The position numbers were made by a program, and so were the translations under genes. DNA of 64,000 bases from Zygnema cylindricum (Eukaryota > Streptophyta > Zygnematophyceae > Zygnematales > Zygnemataceae). Below, piece after piece: positions 39,801 through 46,166 of the stretch (the stretch's first letter is position 1; each line of letters starts with the position of its first letter). The stretch spans positions 31,236 to 95,235 of the forward strand of contig JBBHKE010000826.1 in NCBI GenBank assembly GCA_037447655.1, in the 5' to 3' direction. The notes beneath the pieces are model-generated. The model saw nothing but the letters and a program-made list of their open reading frames with translations. It was not told the DNA's origin and ran no database searches.

Positions 39801-42800
39801 TAAATGCATAAGCCTTCAATTCGTTGATTATGTCTAGAGTATCGGACGTCATCAAAAAATCGTCCCTGAAAACTAGGAACATTATTTGGTCTTCTCCTTC
39901 CCCCTTAATGTAAACGCCCAAATGTGAAGTAGTCCGTTTAAATCCGAAATTGGTTAACACCGAATGCAACCGTAAGTAAGAAGTACAAGGCGCCTGCTTT
40001 AAGCCATACAGAGACTTGCTTTAACCCGTACAAAGACTTGCTTTGCTTTAACCCGTACAAAGACTTCCCTCACCTTCTCTTCTTTTGAGTCAACTCCCTC
40101 AAGGATCTTCATGTACACTTCTTCCTCAAGTTCTCCGTTCAAGAGCGCGGTTTCAACATCCATTTGAAGGATGTGTTTCTTTTCAGCTGCTGCAATCGCC
40201 ATAATCATCCGTAATGAGTCAAAATTTACAATTGGCGCATATGTCTCTGTAAAATCATTTCTTTCCTATTGTTGAAAACCTTTGCATACTAGTCTAGCTT
40301 TATACTTAACTACTTCTCCACAAGAACAAGTTTTTTTCTTGAAGACCCACTTCGCATCGATCACTTTTTTCCCCTCCAATAAATCAACTTCTTCAAATGT
40401 TTGTTTCTCTACTATGGACTTATATTCTTTCTCCCAAGTCGATTGCCATTTTGACTCCTAATCACCCGAATTTCGTGATTCAGAGAAAGATTGGGGGTCA
40501 CTGGCGTACTTTTTACAAAGTAATTGCTAGTGGAGGAAATCCTCCCCCTTAGTCGCCGAAATGAAGTAATGTGAATTTTCAACATTTCCTCTTTTACTGC
40601 CAAAAGATAATCTCGCCGGTTTTCTCCCTTTAGATTCTTGTGTACTCCTCCTTAAAGTAACATCTTACTCTTTTTCTTTATCCAATTCGGTATGACTTGA
40701 AGAGTATGATTTTGAATTTGTTGAGATTCGGATGACATTCGAGAATTCGAATGTCGCGATTCTATGTCAATGTTATTAATTTCTACTTCAATGTCTTATT
40801 TTTGTTTCCCGATCGTAACATTGATAGCCGGATCAGGTTCAATGTCATCATTGGACTCCTCAATGTCCGATAAATTAGAAATTTTGGCTTGTCATGAAAA
40901 TCCAAATTTCTCCGCAATTTCGCCGATCCTTCGATTGCGGATTTTAGGTGCTCATGGAAGTTCACGTTTCGTGATTCAATAATTGTGTGCCGTGAGGGAT
41001 CATAAATTCGGTAAAGATTCCCTCGCGAGCTATATCCAACAAAAATTCTCGACCAACTTCTCGATGAAAATTTTCCATTCTGATTTTGTGATTCTACCTA
41101 TACGGTAACACGACATCCCCATATCCGCGAGTGATGTAGAGTTGGTTTTCGCCCGTACCACAACTCATGAGGTGTTTTATCGCCCAAAATGGAAGTAAGT
41201 CGCTGATTACATGCATAATTAGCGGTTAAGAGTGCATCTCCCCAAAGTGACTAGATCGACCGGATGCATGCACCATAGCTCAGACCATTTCTTAGAGTGT
41301 CCGATTTTGCTTTCAGCCACTCCATTTAGTTCCGGGGAGTAAGGTGCCGTATATTGATGTTTTATTCCCCATTCTCAACAACATCCATCAAAAGTAACAT
41401 ATTCACCACCATCATCCGATCCAATGGACTTCAATTTCCTCTCACATAGTCGTTCCGCCATGATGTGCCACTCCTTAAACCTCTCTAATGCTTCAGATTT
41501 GTGTGTTAGAAGAATTACCCATGAGAAACGTGAGTAATCATCGAAAATAACCATGATGTACCGATTTCCTCTAATACTCTCCGGTTTCACATTTCCACAC
41601 AAATTGATGTGGACTAATTCTAGAGGATGTGAGGATCAAAACTTCGTATTTTTCGGTGGATGAGGTTTTTGGATTTGATTCCCTTGACTACACCCCTCAC
41701 ATCCATTAACGTTTCGCCCGAGGCCAAATCTAACCTCGCACACAACCGATTTTTAACATCTTCCTTAGTCTCCCCTCGAATGTGTGGCACATTCGGCGAT
41801 GCCAAAGACTTAAAACCCCTCTAAATTTTGAAATATGATATAAGTTCATATCCGGATATGAATCAACCTTAGTCCGCTGCCATACTAATCGACTATGCAT
41901 ATTTTTCGTGACTTCCCCTTCACCAATGACGACTCCCTTTTCATTAACATTGTGAATTGTTCAATCTCCAAAGGCATATACACTACTACCCGCACATTTG
42001 ATCTGCGGGACACTCAATAAATTAACCGAACCACCAGAAATGTGAAGTACATTGACCAAACGGGTTGGAGTTACGGGATCTCTCCCTTCGGAATTAAATG
42101 TGGGAAGGTCTAAACGGACCGGTTACCACATTGGTGACAGAAATAATTTGTCCGCTTGCAACCGTGATTTTCTTTGGAATTGCCAACCGTCGCAAGTCGT
42201 CAAAGAATGTCACATCAGTGCAAACATGATGTGATGCTCCCGTATCAATCACCCACTCTTCCACATTTCCATTTTTTGCCGATAAATCAACCGAGAGGGT
42301 GAGACAAGTAAATATCTCAGCACCTGATCCCTCCTCTTCTTCATATCCACTTTCGCTGAAAAAATATCCTTAACCGCCAAAACGGCCACCACCACAACCT
42401 CCAAAACGTTCTCCTCCTCGACCTCCTATGCGCCATCCTCTACGACCGCCATTAAAGCCACCACGGCTGCCATTAAATCCACCTCTACCACCTCCACCTT
42501 CGCCTTCTCATTTTGCATAACATTGAGAACTTAGGTGCACCTACTTGCCGCAAAGGTAAAATTGCCGATCGGGACATGACATCGCCAAATGTCTAAGTTT
42601 GTTGCAATGAAAACATGAGACAGAATTCAGATCGGGGGACGACAGAAAGGCCTTTGGATTTCCATTTTTCATTTGTCCCCTTCCTATACCTCTCAGGCCC
42701 CCTCCCCTTCCTCCTCTTCCGCCACCACGGAGATAAGATAAGTCAACGGAGTTAGGATTGGTAGTATTTAAAGAACCGGTGGAGGAGTACTTTGAGAAGA

Positions 42801-45625
42801 ACTCACTGCATTATCTTCATTATCTTTTGCATATGATAAAATGAATTCGTAAGTCAACCTCTTTTTCACTATCAAAATTTCTTTGAGATGGACAAGCCTA
42901 TCCGGCAAGGCATTCAAAAAGCCAGTCACTTTACTTTATACGCCTCAATAATAAACCGACTGAAAGCCGCAAGTCGTTCCACAATAATATTGAACCGGTT
43001 CGACGCATATCCGATCGGTTCATTCGGATTCATCTTAAAATTGAGAAATTCGGTATATGCATGTTGGCCGCGATTTTGATTTCTTTTTCTGAATTCGTTT
43101 TCAATGGCCCGCCAACATTCATTTGCAGAATCATCTGCGAGAAAGTACTCATGAACTGCGGGCGTTTAAGTTTGCATCAATCCGGTGAAGACGGCAACAT
43201 TCCTTCGTCTCCATTTATTCCTTACCTTTCGATCAGAAATCGGCAAGGCTCCTCTGGAGTAACAAACTCCAATTTTCCAAAGACGCTGAGGTTTAAGTTA
43301 TCCTTTGATGTATCTCTTCCAAATAAAGTAGTTCTTCCATTTAAGAGAACGACTTTGCCGGGCAGTATCTCATCTTCCTCATCACTGTCCTCCTCCAAAT
43401 TAGACTCATCTTTTGCCTCCAATTTCCCTTTCCGAATTTTTTCTCTCCTGTCATTTTCAGTCTCTCCTTCAACGTATCCGCTACCTCTAATGACAACTAG
43501 CAGCCTGCCCCCTTAAAGGGCAAATGAGAGCACACATTGAAGAACTCCAGTCAACAATGTCTAAAGTCTCTACTATGTCAAAAATACCTCTACTCCTATT
43601 TACTCCTGTACAAACGTATCTGTAGGTAACGTGTCTTCTTCTTTTTCAAATTGGGCAGCACTGAAGCCCCTATGACTCATCTTTGGAGTGTCACTGGAGT
43701 GTCATTGAAGTGGAGTGTCACTGGAGTGTCAGATTGTACACGTGCAAACTGTGGAGCTGCACCCTTTTTCTTCTTTCCTCCCATTTTAACACTACTAGTC
43801 ACTGCTGAATTGCCGATAGCGGATACAAAGTACTTCTACCTGTTCCGATACGAAGTGATAGAAAAGGAGCACGGCCAGAAATGTTCAAGGAGCATGGCCA
43901 GAAATGTTCAAGGAGCACGGCCAGAAATGGAATAGAACATTACATTACATTATCGAGCATGCGAAAGCATTCAGTCATGATAGGAGCCCAAAGAATTCTC
44001 CAACAAAAGATTTCTTTAATTGGAGATCTTTTCTCTTTACAATGTTTTCTTCCTTCTCCTTTTTTGCTACTAAATTGTTCACCTCTCTTTACTAAAACAC
44101 TTATACCTAACCGACTTAAAACTACCACTAACACCTAGTGATAAAAGTGAACATAAGGACGTGACAAAAGGTAGGTGAACGTGCGCCTAATCAAACAGTG
44201 TGCGCCAAAATTGAGTGGTGCGCACTGAATCGAACGTTACAAGTACGTCGTACTAAATGACATCAAATACCATACAAGACAATACGCAACGGACGAAACA
44301 CAAAACAACTCACAAGACGCCAACTGAAACCAAACAATGGACCAAGACTAGATCCGTAACTGCAACAGGACGCCAAACCATAACACAACTAGTCCTTTCC
44401 ACAGCGAACCATGACACCTATCGCTCCTTCACTCCCCTTTTTCCCCTCTCCCACTCTCCCTCTCTCCCTCCCTCCCAATCCCTTCCCCCCCACTGCCCAC
44501 CCCCCCTCTCTTTTCCCCCCCTCTCCCTCCCTTTACCCCACCTCCCCCTCACTCTCCCTCTCCCTCCCTCCCTTCCCTTCCCATTTCCCCTTCACATCAA
44601 CCTTCCCTTCACCCCACTCCTCCCCCTACCCTGCCCCTTCACCCCCTCCCCCTCCCCTTCCCCCTCCTCCCCCCACCCCCCACCCCTCATCCCCCGCCAA
44701 AGAAAATCTAAAAAAAGAAAAAAACATATTTACAACATACATTGTTTTGCCACCAAATGGCTTTTGTCACAATCCCACCCTCCCACCTCTTTCCTCCATG
44801 ACAAAATCATAATAATTTGCAAAATCAATGAAAAAATCACCCCACAAAAATAGGTGCAAGCATAAATGAATATGGTGTTCAATTTGATGACCAAAATTAG
44901 AACATGAAATGGAGAAACTAATGTAAAATGAAATCTTAGGTTTATCTTTCTAATTAATAATATGTTTCACTTATCTGATTTTCTGATTACTTTTAAGCAT
45001 CTCATCCCCTATCCACTCACAAGTCTTTCAATCGTGTGAGGTTGCCTATCTCCGCCGCAATGCTCCCTTGGAGTTCCTTGTAAGATAAATATCTGCACCC
45101 CCTCTCAAAAGACTTTAAACGGAATCCTTTCATCCTTCTCCCCCCTCCCCGACCATCTTGACCCTTCCCTTTTTGGCAGAGGTTGCACACATCCTTTGAA
45201 TCAGAATTCAGTGCGAAATATAGTGTGAGATTCCGTATGCAATTCAGTGTGGAATCATGACAGCAAAGATTGCACGCATCGATAGCCACTCACACGCCAT
45301 ACACGCGACCGGAATCATCGCAGTAGAAATAAAGTCCGTCACATTTGATCTCAGGAAAGTCCTCCTTGTTCCCGGCGGCCGCCTTCACCGCCTCCAGAGT
45401 TGAATCTGCAGCAGCAGGATCGACAGAGAAGCGGCAGAGGATCAAATTAAAGATTCGTTTTCGCACGTGTGAAGACATGGACTGCACAAAAAAAGAGAAA
45501 AGGAAAAACATCTGAGGGGAAAACGCACTGTCTGGTTCCGGCATGACTCCCTTGTAGTCTCCCATCACGAGTGCCACGTGGCACACCAACATCAGCACTG
45601 TCGCGATGACCATGGTGGGCGCCAT
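2377..45625 (-). CDS. secreted LRR-EGF protein with GKHPPGV repeats (six exons)
   Basis: I see six same-strand exons that join in one frame: 45625-45529, 45405-45294, 45092-45021, 6956-6679, 5703-5587 and 2633-2377. Intron phases are 1, 2, 2, 1, 1; both sides of each junction agree; the total is 933 nt. The product would be 310 residues: signal peptide, plant LRR N-cap, one full LRR and the start of a second, a cysteine-rich EGF-like module, a proline-rich linker, and 12 heptapeptides. The design suggests an extracellular or cell-wall protein; no membrane anchor or kinase is visible. Exons 1-3 and 4-6 are each well supported. The join across the 38-kb intron is inference, based on phase, strand and the LRR register (LTRLKD then [11 protein letters not shown]). 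More 72-nt LRR exons could exist unseen in the intron, since their phase would also fit. Confidence 0.62.
2391..2633. repeat. 21-bp minisatellite inside exon 6
   Basis: About eleven copies of a 21-bp unit (plus strand ATGTTTTCCAACTCCAGGAGG). The central copies are identical, while the copies toward 2600 carry several substitutions. It is the DNA basis of the heptapeptide repeat. Confidence 0.9.
2634..5586 (-). other. intron 5 of the LRR-EGF gene
   Basis: About 2.95 kb between exon 5 (donor CAG/GTTTGC) and exon 6. The sequence is AT-rich, with an AT-dinucleotide-rich patch near 4475-4560 and one arm of a direct repeat at about 5374-5530. No coding signal seen. Confidence 0.5.
5374..5530. repeat. 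direct repeat arm downstream of exon 5
   Basis: Begins GAGGTACCATAAGCTTGTAT and is matched, with scattered differences, by 5882-6035 in the same orientation. The two arms bracket the proline-rich exon at 5587-5703. Confidence 0.75.
5587..5703 (-). CDS. exon 5: proline-rich linker
   Basis: The acceptor TTTTCTTTAG precedes 5703 and the donor CAG/GTTTGC follows 5587. The 117 nt carry two bases plus 38 codons plus one base, so phase 1 on both sides, matching its neighbours. The peptide is hydrophobic and proline-rich with one cysteine (IPPPCFW), then [15 protein letters not shown] and PTPLP. Such stretches are common hinges in plant wall proteins. On its own a pyrimidine-rich exon is weak evidence; the phase match to exons 4 and 6 raises it. 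Confidence 0.5.
5704..6678 (-). other. intron 4 of the LRR-EGF gene
   Basis: 975 bp, AT-rich, containing the second arm of the direct repeat (5882-6035). Donor T/GTATGA at 6678-6673. Confidence 0.5.
5882..6035. repeat. direct repeat arm upstream of exon 5
   Basis: Partner of 5374-5530; shares the GAGGTACCATAAGCTTGTAT start and the following 150 bases with substitutions and small indels. Confidence 0.75.
6679..6956 (-). CDS. exon 4: LRR start, cysteine-rich and EGF-like domain
   Basis: The acceptor ATTTGCAG precedes 6956; the donor GTATGA follows 6679. The exon opens with [11 protein letters not shown], which fits the core of a plant LRR (LxxNxITGPV). It then has a cysteine-rich link (GRPECEG, STNC, PTGC) and an EGF-like module: C-x8-C-x5-C-x8-C-x-C-x12-C, with GGGGIC, CAC and NEGY in the usual places. 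NGT sites suggest N-glycosylation. The domain should be extracellular, disulfide-bonded and protein-binding. The exon begins in phase 2, as 72-nt LRR exons do, and ends in phase 1. Confidence 0.8.
6990..8479. other. AT-rich low-complexity DNA
   Basis: Dominated by ATT/TTA/TTAT runs on the plus strand with no sustained coding frame and no conserved repeat that I can pick out. Confidence 0.8.
8480..8757 (+). repeat. CAGTTGCAGTTAA array grading into TTTACA hexamers
   Basis: Roughly eight copies of a 13-bp unit (CAGTTGCAGTTAA), then GTGACA/GTTACA, then about twelve TTTACA hexamers. The unit changes progressively along the array, as expected for slippage-driven growth. Confidence 0.85.
8815..10345 (+). 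mobile_element. truncated Ty1/copia element (RT-RNase H part)
   Basis: Only the reverse transcriptase and RNase H part of a copia polyprotein plus a short 3' region remain. The 3' end of the coding part ([10 protein letters not shown], then a duplicated PGPKL) is followed by a purine stretch near 10331-10340 that could be the polypurine tract, with a possible LTR start (TATTGG for TGTTGG). No second LTR, gag or integrase is visible on the left. Confidence 0.8.
8839..10245 (+). pseudogene. copia reverse transcriptase-RNase H pseudogene
   Basis: Plus-strand frames show, in order: [13 protein letters not shown], then [31 protein letters not shown], an intact catalytic AVYVDDLLI (YVDD at 9258-9269), [27 protein letters not shown], RNase [11 protein letters not shown] and CDNQAAI...HIDI, and the C-terminal MMTKALP. 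At least four frame changes or stops interrupt it (near 8960, 9340, 9530 and 9885). So this RT box is intact but the element is dead. A 15-bp tandem duplication near 10170-10200 repeats PGPKL. Confidence 0.85.
10383..10483. repeat. short TAGCGATG-type tandem motif
   Basis: Three imperfect copies of a 30-45-bp motif built around TCGCTA / TAGMGATGA with ACATTTT between, partly palindromic. Such motifs occur in subterminal regions of CACTA-type elements, but no CACTA terminus is seen here. Confidence 0.4.
10484..11246. other. intronic DNA, nothing recognised
   Basis: Moderately AT-rich, no long frame, no clear repeat or transposon terminus. Confidence 0.6.
11247..11535 (+). repeat. TTCGGG / TTCGCA / GCGCAT hexamer array
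   Basis: Starts as about fourteen TTCGGG hexamers, passes through mixed TTCGCA and TTCGGA, then ATGCGC, TTCGCA and finally TTTGTA/TTTATA. Period six is kept throughout while the unit drifts along the array. The long Arg-Val/Ile and Asn-Pro/Ala frames here are products of the repeat. Confidence 0.9.
11536..13095. other. AT-rich DNA with TTTACT-like drift
   Basis: Runs of TTTACTATTTA and similar, the same texture that precedes each pyrimidine tract farther right. No gene seen. Confidence 0.75.
13096..13326 (+). repeat. pyrimidine tract 1 (CCCTCT-rich)
   Basis: Plus-strand C/T-only sequence made of CCCTCT, CCCCT and CT runs. It follows AT-rich DNA, as do the other tracts. Confidence 0.9.
13327..14029. 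other. intronic DNA, possible copia leader at its right end
   Basis: No coding signal. The last 400 bases directly precede a copia gag start and could include a worn LTR and leader, but I see no clear LTR boundary or primer-binding site. Confidence 0.4.
14030..14745 (+). pseudogene. copia-type gag fragment
   Basis: The first frame (14030-14371) reads [25 protein letters not shown], then [20 protein letters not shown] and HEAWQIL, the normal layout of the plant copia gag N-terminal region (LxGxNYxxWK ... LWxxL). It then breaks, and the gag continues in other frames (14401-14535 and 14540-14745: [22 protein letters not shown]). No zinc knuckle or protease follows. A 22-bp sequence at its start (14026-14047, coding MASHSI) is repeated at its end (14723-14744). 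Confidence 0.75.
14780..14880 (+). mobile_element. left end of a TA-flanked MITE
   Basis: TACACCGCCAGTCGCTATTA (14780 on) matches the left terminal repeat of the complete MITE at 50108-50310, and the following bases share its AATTAGYGTTATTAA motif. No right end is present; a Harbinger-like element starts 23 bp farther on. Confidence 0.5.
14903..15615 (+). mobile_element. Harbinger/Tourist-like MITE, 707 bp
   Basis: The termini are a 20-bp inverted repeat, GGGTYAAGTTCCATCAGTCG (14906-14925 and 15593-15612), with one mismatch. TAA flanks both ends (14903-14905 and 15613-15615), the 3-bp target duplication typical of PIF/Harbinger elements, whose ends also start with G runs. No transposase frame is seen, so it would be non-autonomous. 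A diverged copy in opposite orientation lies at 63125 and beyond. Confidence 0.75.
15818..15965 (+). repeat. core module copy 1
   Basis: First copy of a conserved core. It has an upstream AT-rich arm (TTAGTTCTCATTACATA), TGTCACGTGTCTTACAA, then GTTGACCGATGGACGA, GAATGCTTCCACTCAACTGG and a GTGGCATC-like end. It is followed by AT-rich DNA and pyrimidine tract 2. Confidence 0.85.
16330..17370 (+). repeat. pyrimidine tract 2
   Basis: About 1.04 kb of plus-strand C/T sequence: CCCTCT hexamers, CT runs and CCCCT blocks with few purines. All long frames through it (Ser/Pro/Leu-rich on plus, Arg/Glu/Gly-rich on minus) follow from the composition. Confidence 0.95.
17570..17720 (+). repeat. core module copy 2
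   Basis: Same core, with AAGCTTCCGAGGGAAGTGAG in the middle and GCTACCA in place of GCTTCCA. Homology to copies 3 and 4 continues to about 17900. Confidence 0.85.
17900..19350. other. AT-rich part of repeat unit 2
   Basis: Low-complexity AT-rich DNA with many TTTACTA-like heptamers (about 18690-18800). It is the diverged counterpart of 20430-21670 and 22960-24195. Confidence 0.8.
19352..19894 (+). repeat. pyrimidine tract 3
   Basis: About 540 bp of C/T-rich sequence. Its second half resembles tract 2 closely enough to suggest common descent. Confidence 0.95.
20090..20240 (+). repeat. core module copy 3
   Basis: Begins the first unit of the near-identical tandem pair. Its upstream half resembles copy 2 rather than copy 4. 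Confidence 0.85.
20155..22679 (+). repeat. 2.5-kb tandem unit A
   Basis: Matches 22680-25362 at an offset of 2525. The AT-rich part (about 20155-21735) looks identical base for base where compared, including a shared 78-codon chance frame at 21227-21463. The pyrimidine part differs in length and composition. Confidence 0.9.
21672..22445 (+). repeat. pyrimidine tract 4 with a CCCCCT run
   Basis: About 770 bp. From about 22000 to 22178 it is almost pure CCCCCT (GGGGGA on the minus strand), followed by a CT dinucleotide run to about 22208. The minus strand could form G-quadruplexes. Confidence 0.95.
22616..22765 (+). repeat. core module copy 4
   Basis: Its upstream arm (CACATGACTTACAATACTTC) matches copy 5, while its downstream part matches copy 3. 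This places the duplication breakpoint inside the core. Confidence 0.85.
22680..25362 (+). repeat. 2.5-kb tandem unit B
   Basis: Second copy of the tandem pair, about 158 bp longer than unit A because its pyrimidine tract is different. The AT-rich half is indistinguishable from unit A in the stretches compared. Confidence 0.9.
24197..25130 (+). repeat. pyrimidine tract 5
   Basis: About 930 bp. In place of unit A's CCCCCT run it has CCCTCT runs and a CT run (about 24858-24891); its start and end match tract 4. Confidence 0.95.
25299..25545 (+). repeat. core module copy 5
   Basis: Core with a second type of right arm: ACGGTCTCTCAATT, AGCTTTCAA, then GTTGCCACTATATTGTAACA. Shared with copies 6 and 8. 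Confidence 0.85.
25547..25812. repeat. ATAT/GTATAT microsatellite
   Basis: About 265 bp of alternating TA with interspersed C and G (TATACA, TATGTA), between core copies 5 and 6. Confidence 0.95.
25895..26140 (+). repeat. core module copy 6
   Basis: Same right arm as copies 5 and 8, ending GTTGCCACTATATTGTTACA. No pyrimidine tract follows; copy 7 starts within 100 bp. Confidence 0.85.
26239..26460 (+). repeat. core module copy 7
   Basis: Right arm like copy 1 (GGTGTCGTAATTAGCCAAG). It is followed by about 1 kb of AT-rich DNA and then the TTCACR array, so the array takes the place that pyrimidine tracts hold after other copies. Confidence 0.85.
26500..27515. other. AT-rich DNA before the TTCACR array
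   Basis: ATT/TTA low complexity, resembling 6990-8480; includes a stretch (about 27240-27330) related to 7690-7790 (TATCAGGTCRCGATCA). Confidence 0.7.
27516..36240 (+). repeat. 8.7-kb TTCACR hexamer array
   Basis: Tandem hexamers of TTCACA and TTCACG with TTGACG, TTCGCA/G, TTAACG and TTCATR variants. TTGACG variants are rare before about 28800 and common after. From 33.8 to 35.9 kb a longer unit recurs, marked by CGGTTACGTTCATATGCACA. The array ends in TTCATA/TTTATA. Reading frames of up to 927 codons exist only because the period is a multiple of three and the unit lacks stops in several frames. Confidence 0.97.
36525..36762 (+). repeat. core module copy 8
   Basis: Right arm like copies 5 and 6. 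It is followed by short AT-rich DNA and pyrimidine tract 6, repeating the core, AT, simple-repeat order. Confidence 0.85.
36930..38366 (+). repeat. pyrimidine tract 6, left part
   Basis: About 1.44 kb of C/T sequence that stops at the copia insertion and resumes at 44417 after the target duplication. Confidence 0.95.
38362..38366. repeat. target site duplication CCTAT (left)
   Basis: Identical to 44417-44421; five bases is the usual copia target duplication. Confidence 0.95.
38367..38920 (-). repeat. 3' LTR of the copia element
   Basis: 554 bp. Holds two tandem copies of the CAAGTACGTCG-CTAAATGA segment, where the other LTR has one. Confidence 0.93.
38921..38932 (-). other. polypurine tract
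   Basis: AAGAGGAGGAT on the minus strand, directly before the 3' LTR; the usual plus-strand primer position. Confidence 0.75.
38950..43520 (-). pseudogene. copia gag-pol pseudogene
   Basis: Minus-strand remnants in order: gag-like region (43520-42620); a zinc knuckle C-x2-C-x4-H-x4-C (42615-42574) followed by Gly/Arg-rich sequence; protease DTGASHH (DTGA at 42246-42235); integrase (about 41800-41280) with [24 protein letters not shown] and NGVAE; reverse transcriptase (about 40210-39500) with [18 protein letters not shown]; RNase H (39466-39080) with STEAEYMAA and [15 protein letters not shown]. Visible damage: several stops and frameshifts; integrase first acidic residue changed (HINLCG for HxDLCG); the YVDD box reads FRDD (39870-39859); a triplicated KSLYGLKQ segment. 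Confidence 0.9.
39996..40066 (-). repeat. 22-bp triplication in the RT
   Basis: Three copies (39996-40017, 40018-40039, 40045-40066) of the segment coding SLYGLKQ, spaced 22 and 27 bp, so they lie in different frames. Confidence 0.9.
43842..43853 (-). other. possible primer-binding site
   Basis: Minus strand TCGTATCGGAAC, two bases from the 5' LTR, matches 9 of 12 bases of the initiator-tRNA-type site TGGTATCAGAGC used by plant copia elements. Position is right, match is weak. Confidence 0.4.
43856..44416 (-). repeat. 5' LTR of the copia element
   Basis: 561 bp. Near 43862-43935 it carries three tandem copies of a 23-bp segment (GGAGCAYGGCCAGAAATGTT) present once in the other LTR. Confidence 0.93.
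44417..44700 (+). repeat. pyrimidine tract 6, right part
   Basis: Begins with the CCTAT target duplication and continues the C/T tract that ends at 38366. Confidence 0.95.
45021..45092 (-). CDS. exon 3: one leucine-rich repeat
   Basis: Exactly 72 nt between the acceptor GGGTGCAG and the donor GTGAGT, phase 2 on both sides. This is the standard single-LRR exon of plant LRR genes. It encodes [20 protein letters not shown] and LKD, fitting LxLxxxxLxGxIxxxIGNLTxLxxL. Together with exon 2 it forms the usual LRR N-cap followed by repeat 1. Confidence 0.88.
45294..45405 (-). CDS. exon 2: plant LRR N-terminal cap
   Basis: The acceptor GCTGCTGCAG precedes 45405; the donor GTGAGT follows 45294. The peptide [30 protein letters not shown] follows the plant LRR N-cap plan: a helix starting with S/D..L..(V/L)K, a cysteine pair, CD..GRV. 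It starts in phase 1 and ends in phase 2, matching exon 3. An alternative acceptor (TTTTTTTGTGCAG, near 45484) has a better pyrimidine tract but does not keep this frame as well. Confidence 0.8.
45529..45625 (-). CDS. exon 1: start codon and signal peptide
   Basis: ATG at 45625-45623 opens [20 protein letters not shown], a typical secretory signal peptide with likely cleavage after AVLVMG-like residues, then [10 protein letters not shown]. The donor A/GTGCGT at 45528 gives phase 1. An in-frame upstream ATG at 45695 would add 24 residues, but the start chosen here puts the hydrophobic core at the N terminus. The upstream sequence contains a GACGTGGC box (about 45636-45645) of the bZIP-binding type. 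Confidence 0.8.
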
Positions 45626-46166
45626 GGACTGCGGGCTCGCCACGTCACACTGACAGGAAAATTCTAGACCTAAAGCCAGGTGGCAATTTTCGTCCACTTA
45701 GATTCGTTTTCCAGTTCCGTTAGGGTTTGGTCCGCGGTTTGAGATGTGGGAAAGCAGCTTTCGACTGCGGTCGAGAAAGGAATCCAAAGTGCGATATTGT
45801 CAACGGCCTGCGAGGCCCCTCTTGTCGTCTGCCGCCGTGCTTCCGTGCTTCGTCGGAGGAGAGTCGCGACTTGCGCTTCGCCGATACACGTGGACGGCGA
45901 AAAGAAGTGAGAAGGCTCAACGGAGGACCACCTGGACTTTAGGTTCGAAAGTTGGACACGCACAATTGCGCAGGAAATCGTTAAAAGACAAGATGTTTGT
46001 TGCAAACGGGACAAACTGATTTAGCAGGTCTCGATGACCATAATCTCTTTTTTTGGAAGTGTAGTGCTTCTCCAACAACGGTCCTGTTGTGCAATGTTGC
46101 ACGAGATGGAACGTGTGTCTCCGTTCAATCCGTGAGCGCCACATCTCGAAGGGTCTTCTCAACCCG
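45626..46166. other. 5' flank of the LRR-EGF gene
   Basis: Higher GC than the surrounding DNA, with several short overlapping frames and no recognisable protein. Promoter and 5' leader of the LRR-EGF gene should be here; no TATA box can be assigned with confidence. Confidence 0.5.

Larger units (their letters stand above)
38367..44416 (-). mobile_element. full-length copia element in a pyrimidine tract
   Basis: 6,050 bp with two LTRs (38367-38920 and 43856-44416), each with TG...CA ends. CCTAT is duplicated directly outside (38362-38366 and 44417-44421). On the minus strand the order is 5' LTR, primer site, gag, protease, integrase, reverse transcriptase, RNase H, polypurine tract, 3' LTR, the copia order. 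The LTRs differ by many substitutions and by private tandem duplications, and the coding part is broken, so the insertion is not recent. Confidence 0.95.
6957..45020 (-). other. proposed 38-kb intron 3 of the LRR-EGF gene
   Basis: Bounded by a strong donor (GTGAGT, 45020-45015) and an acceptor (TTTGCAG, 6957-6963 region), both phase 2. Everything between is repeats, AT-rich DNA and transposon pieces. No further LRR exon is recognised inside. The boundary call is inference; a gene break or rearrangement between 7 and 45 kb is the alternative. Confidence 0.5.
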
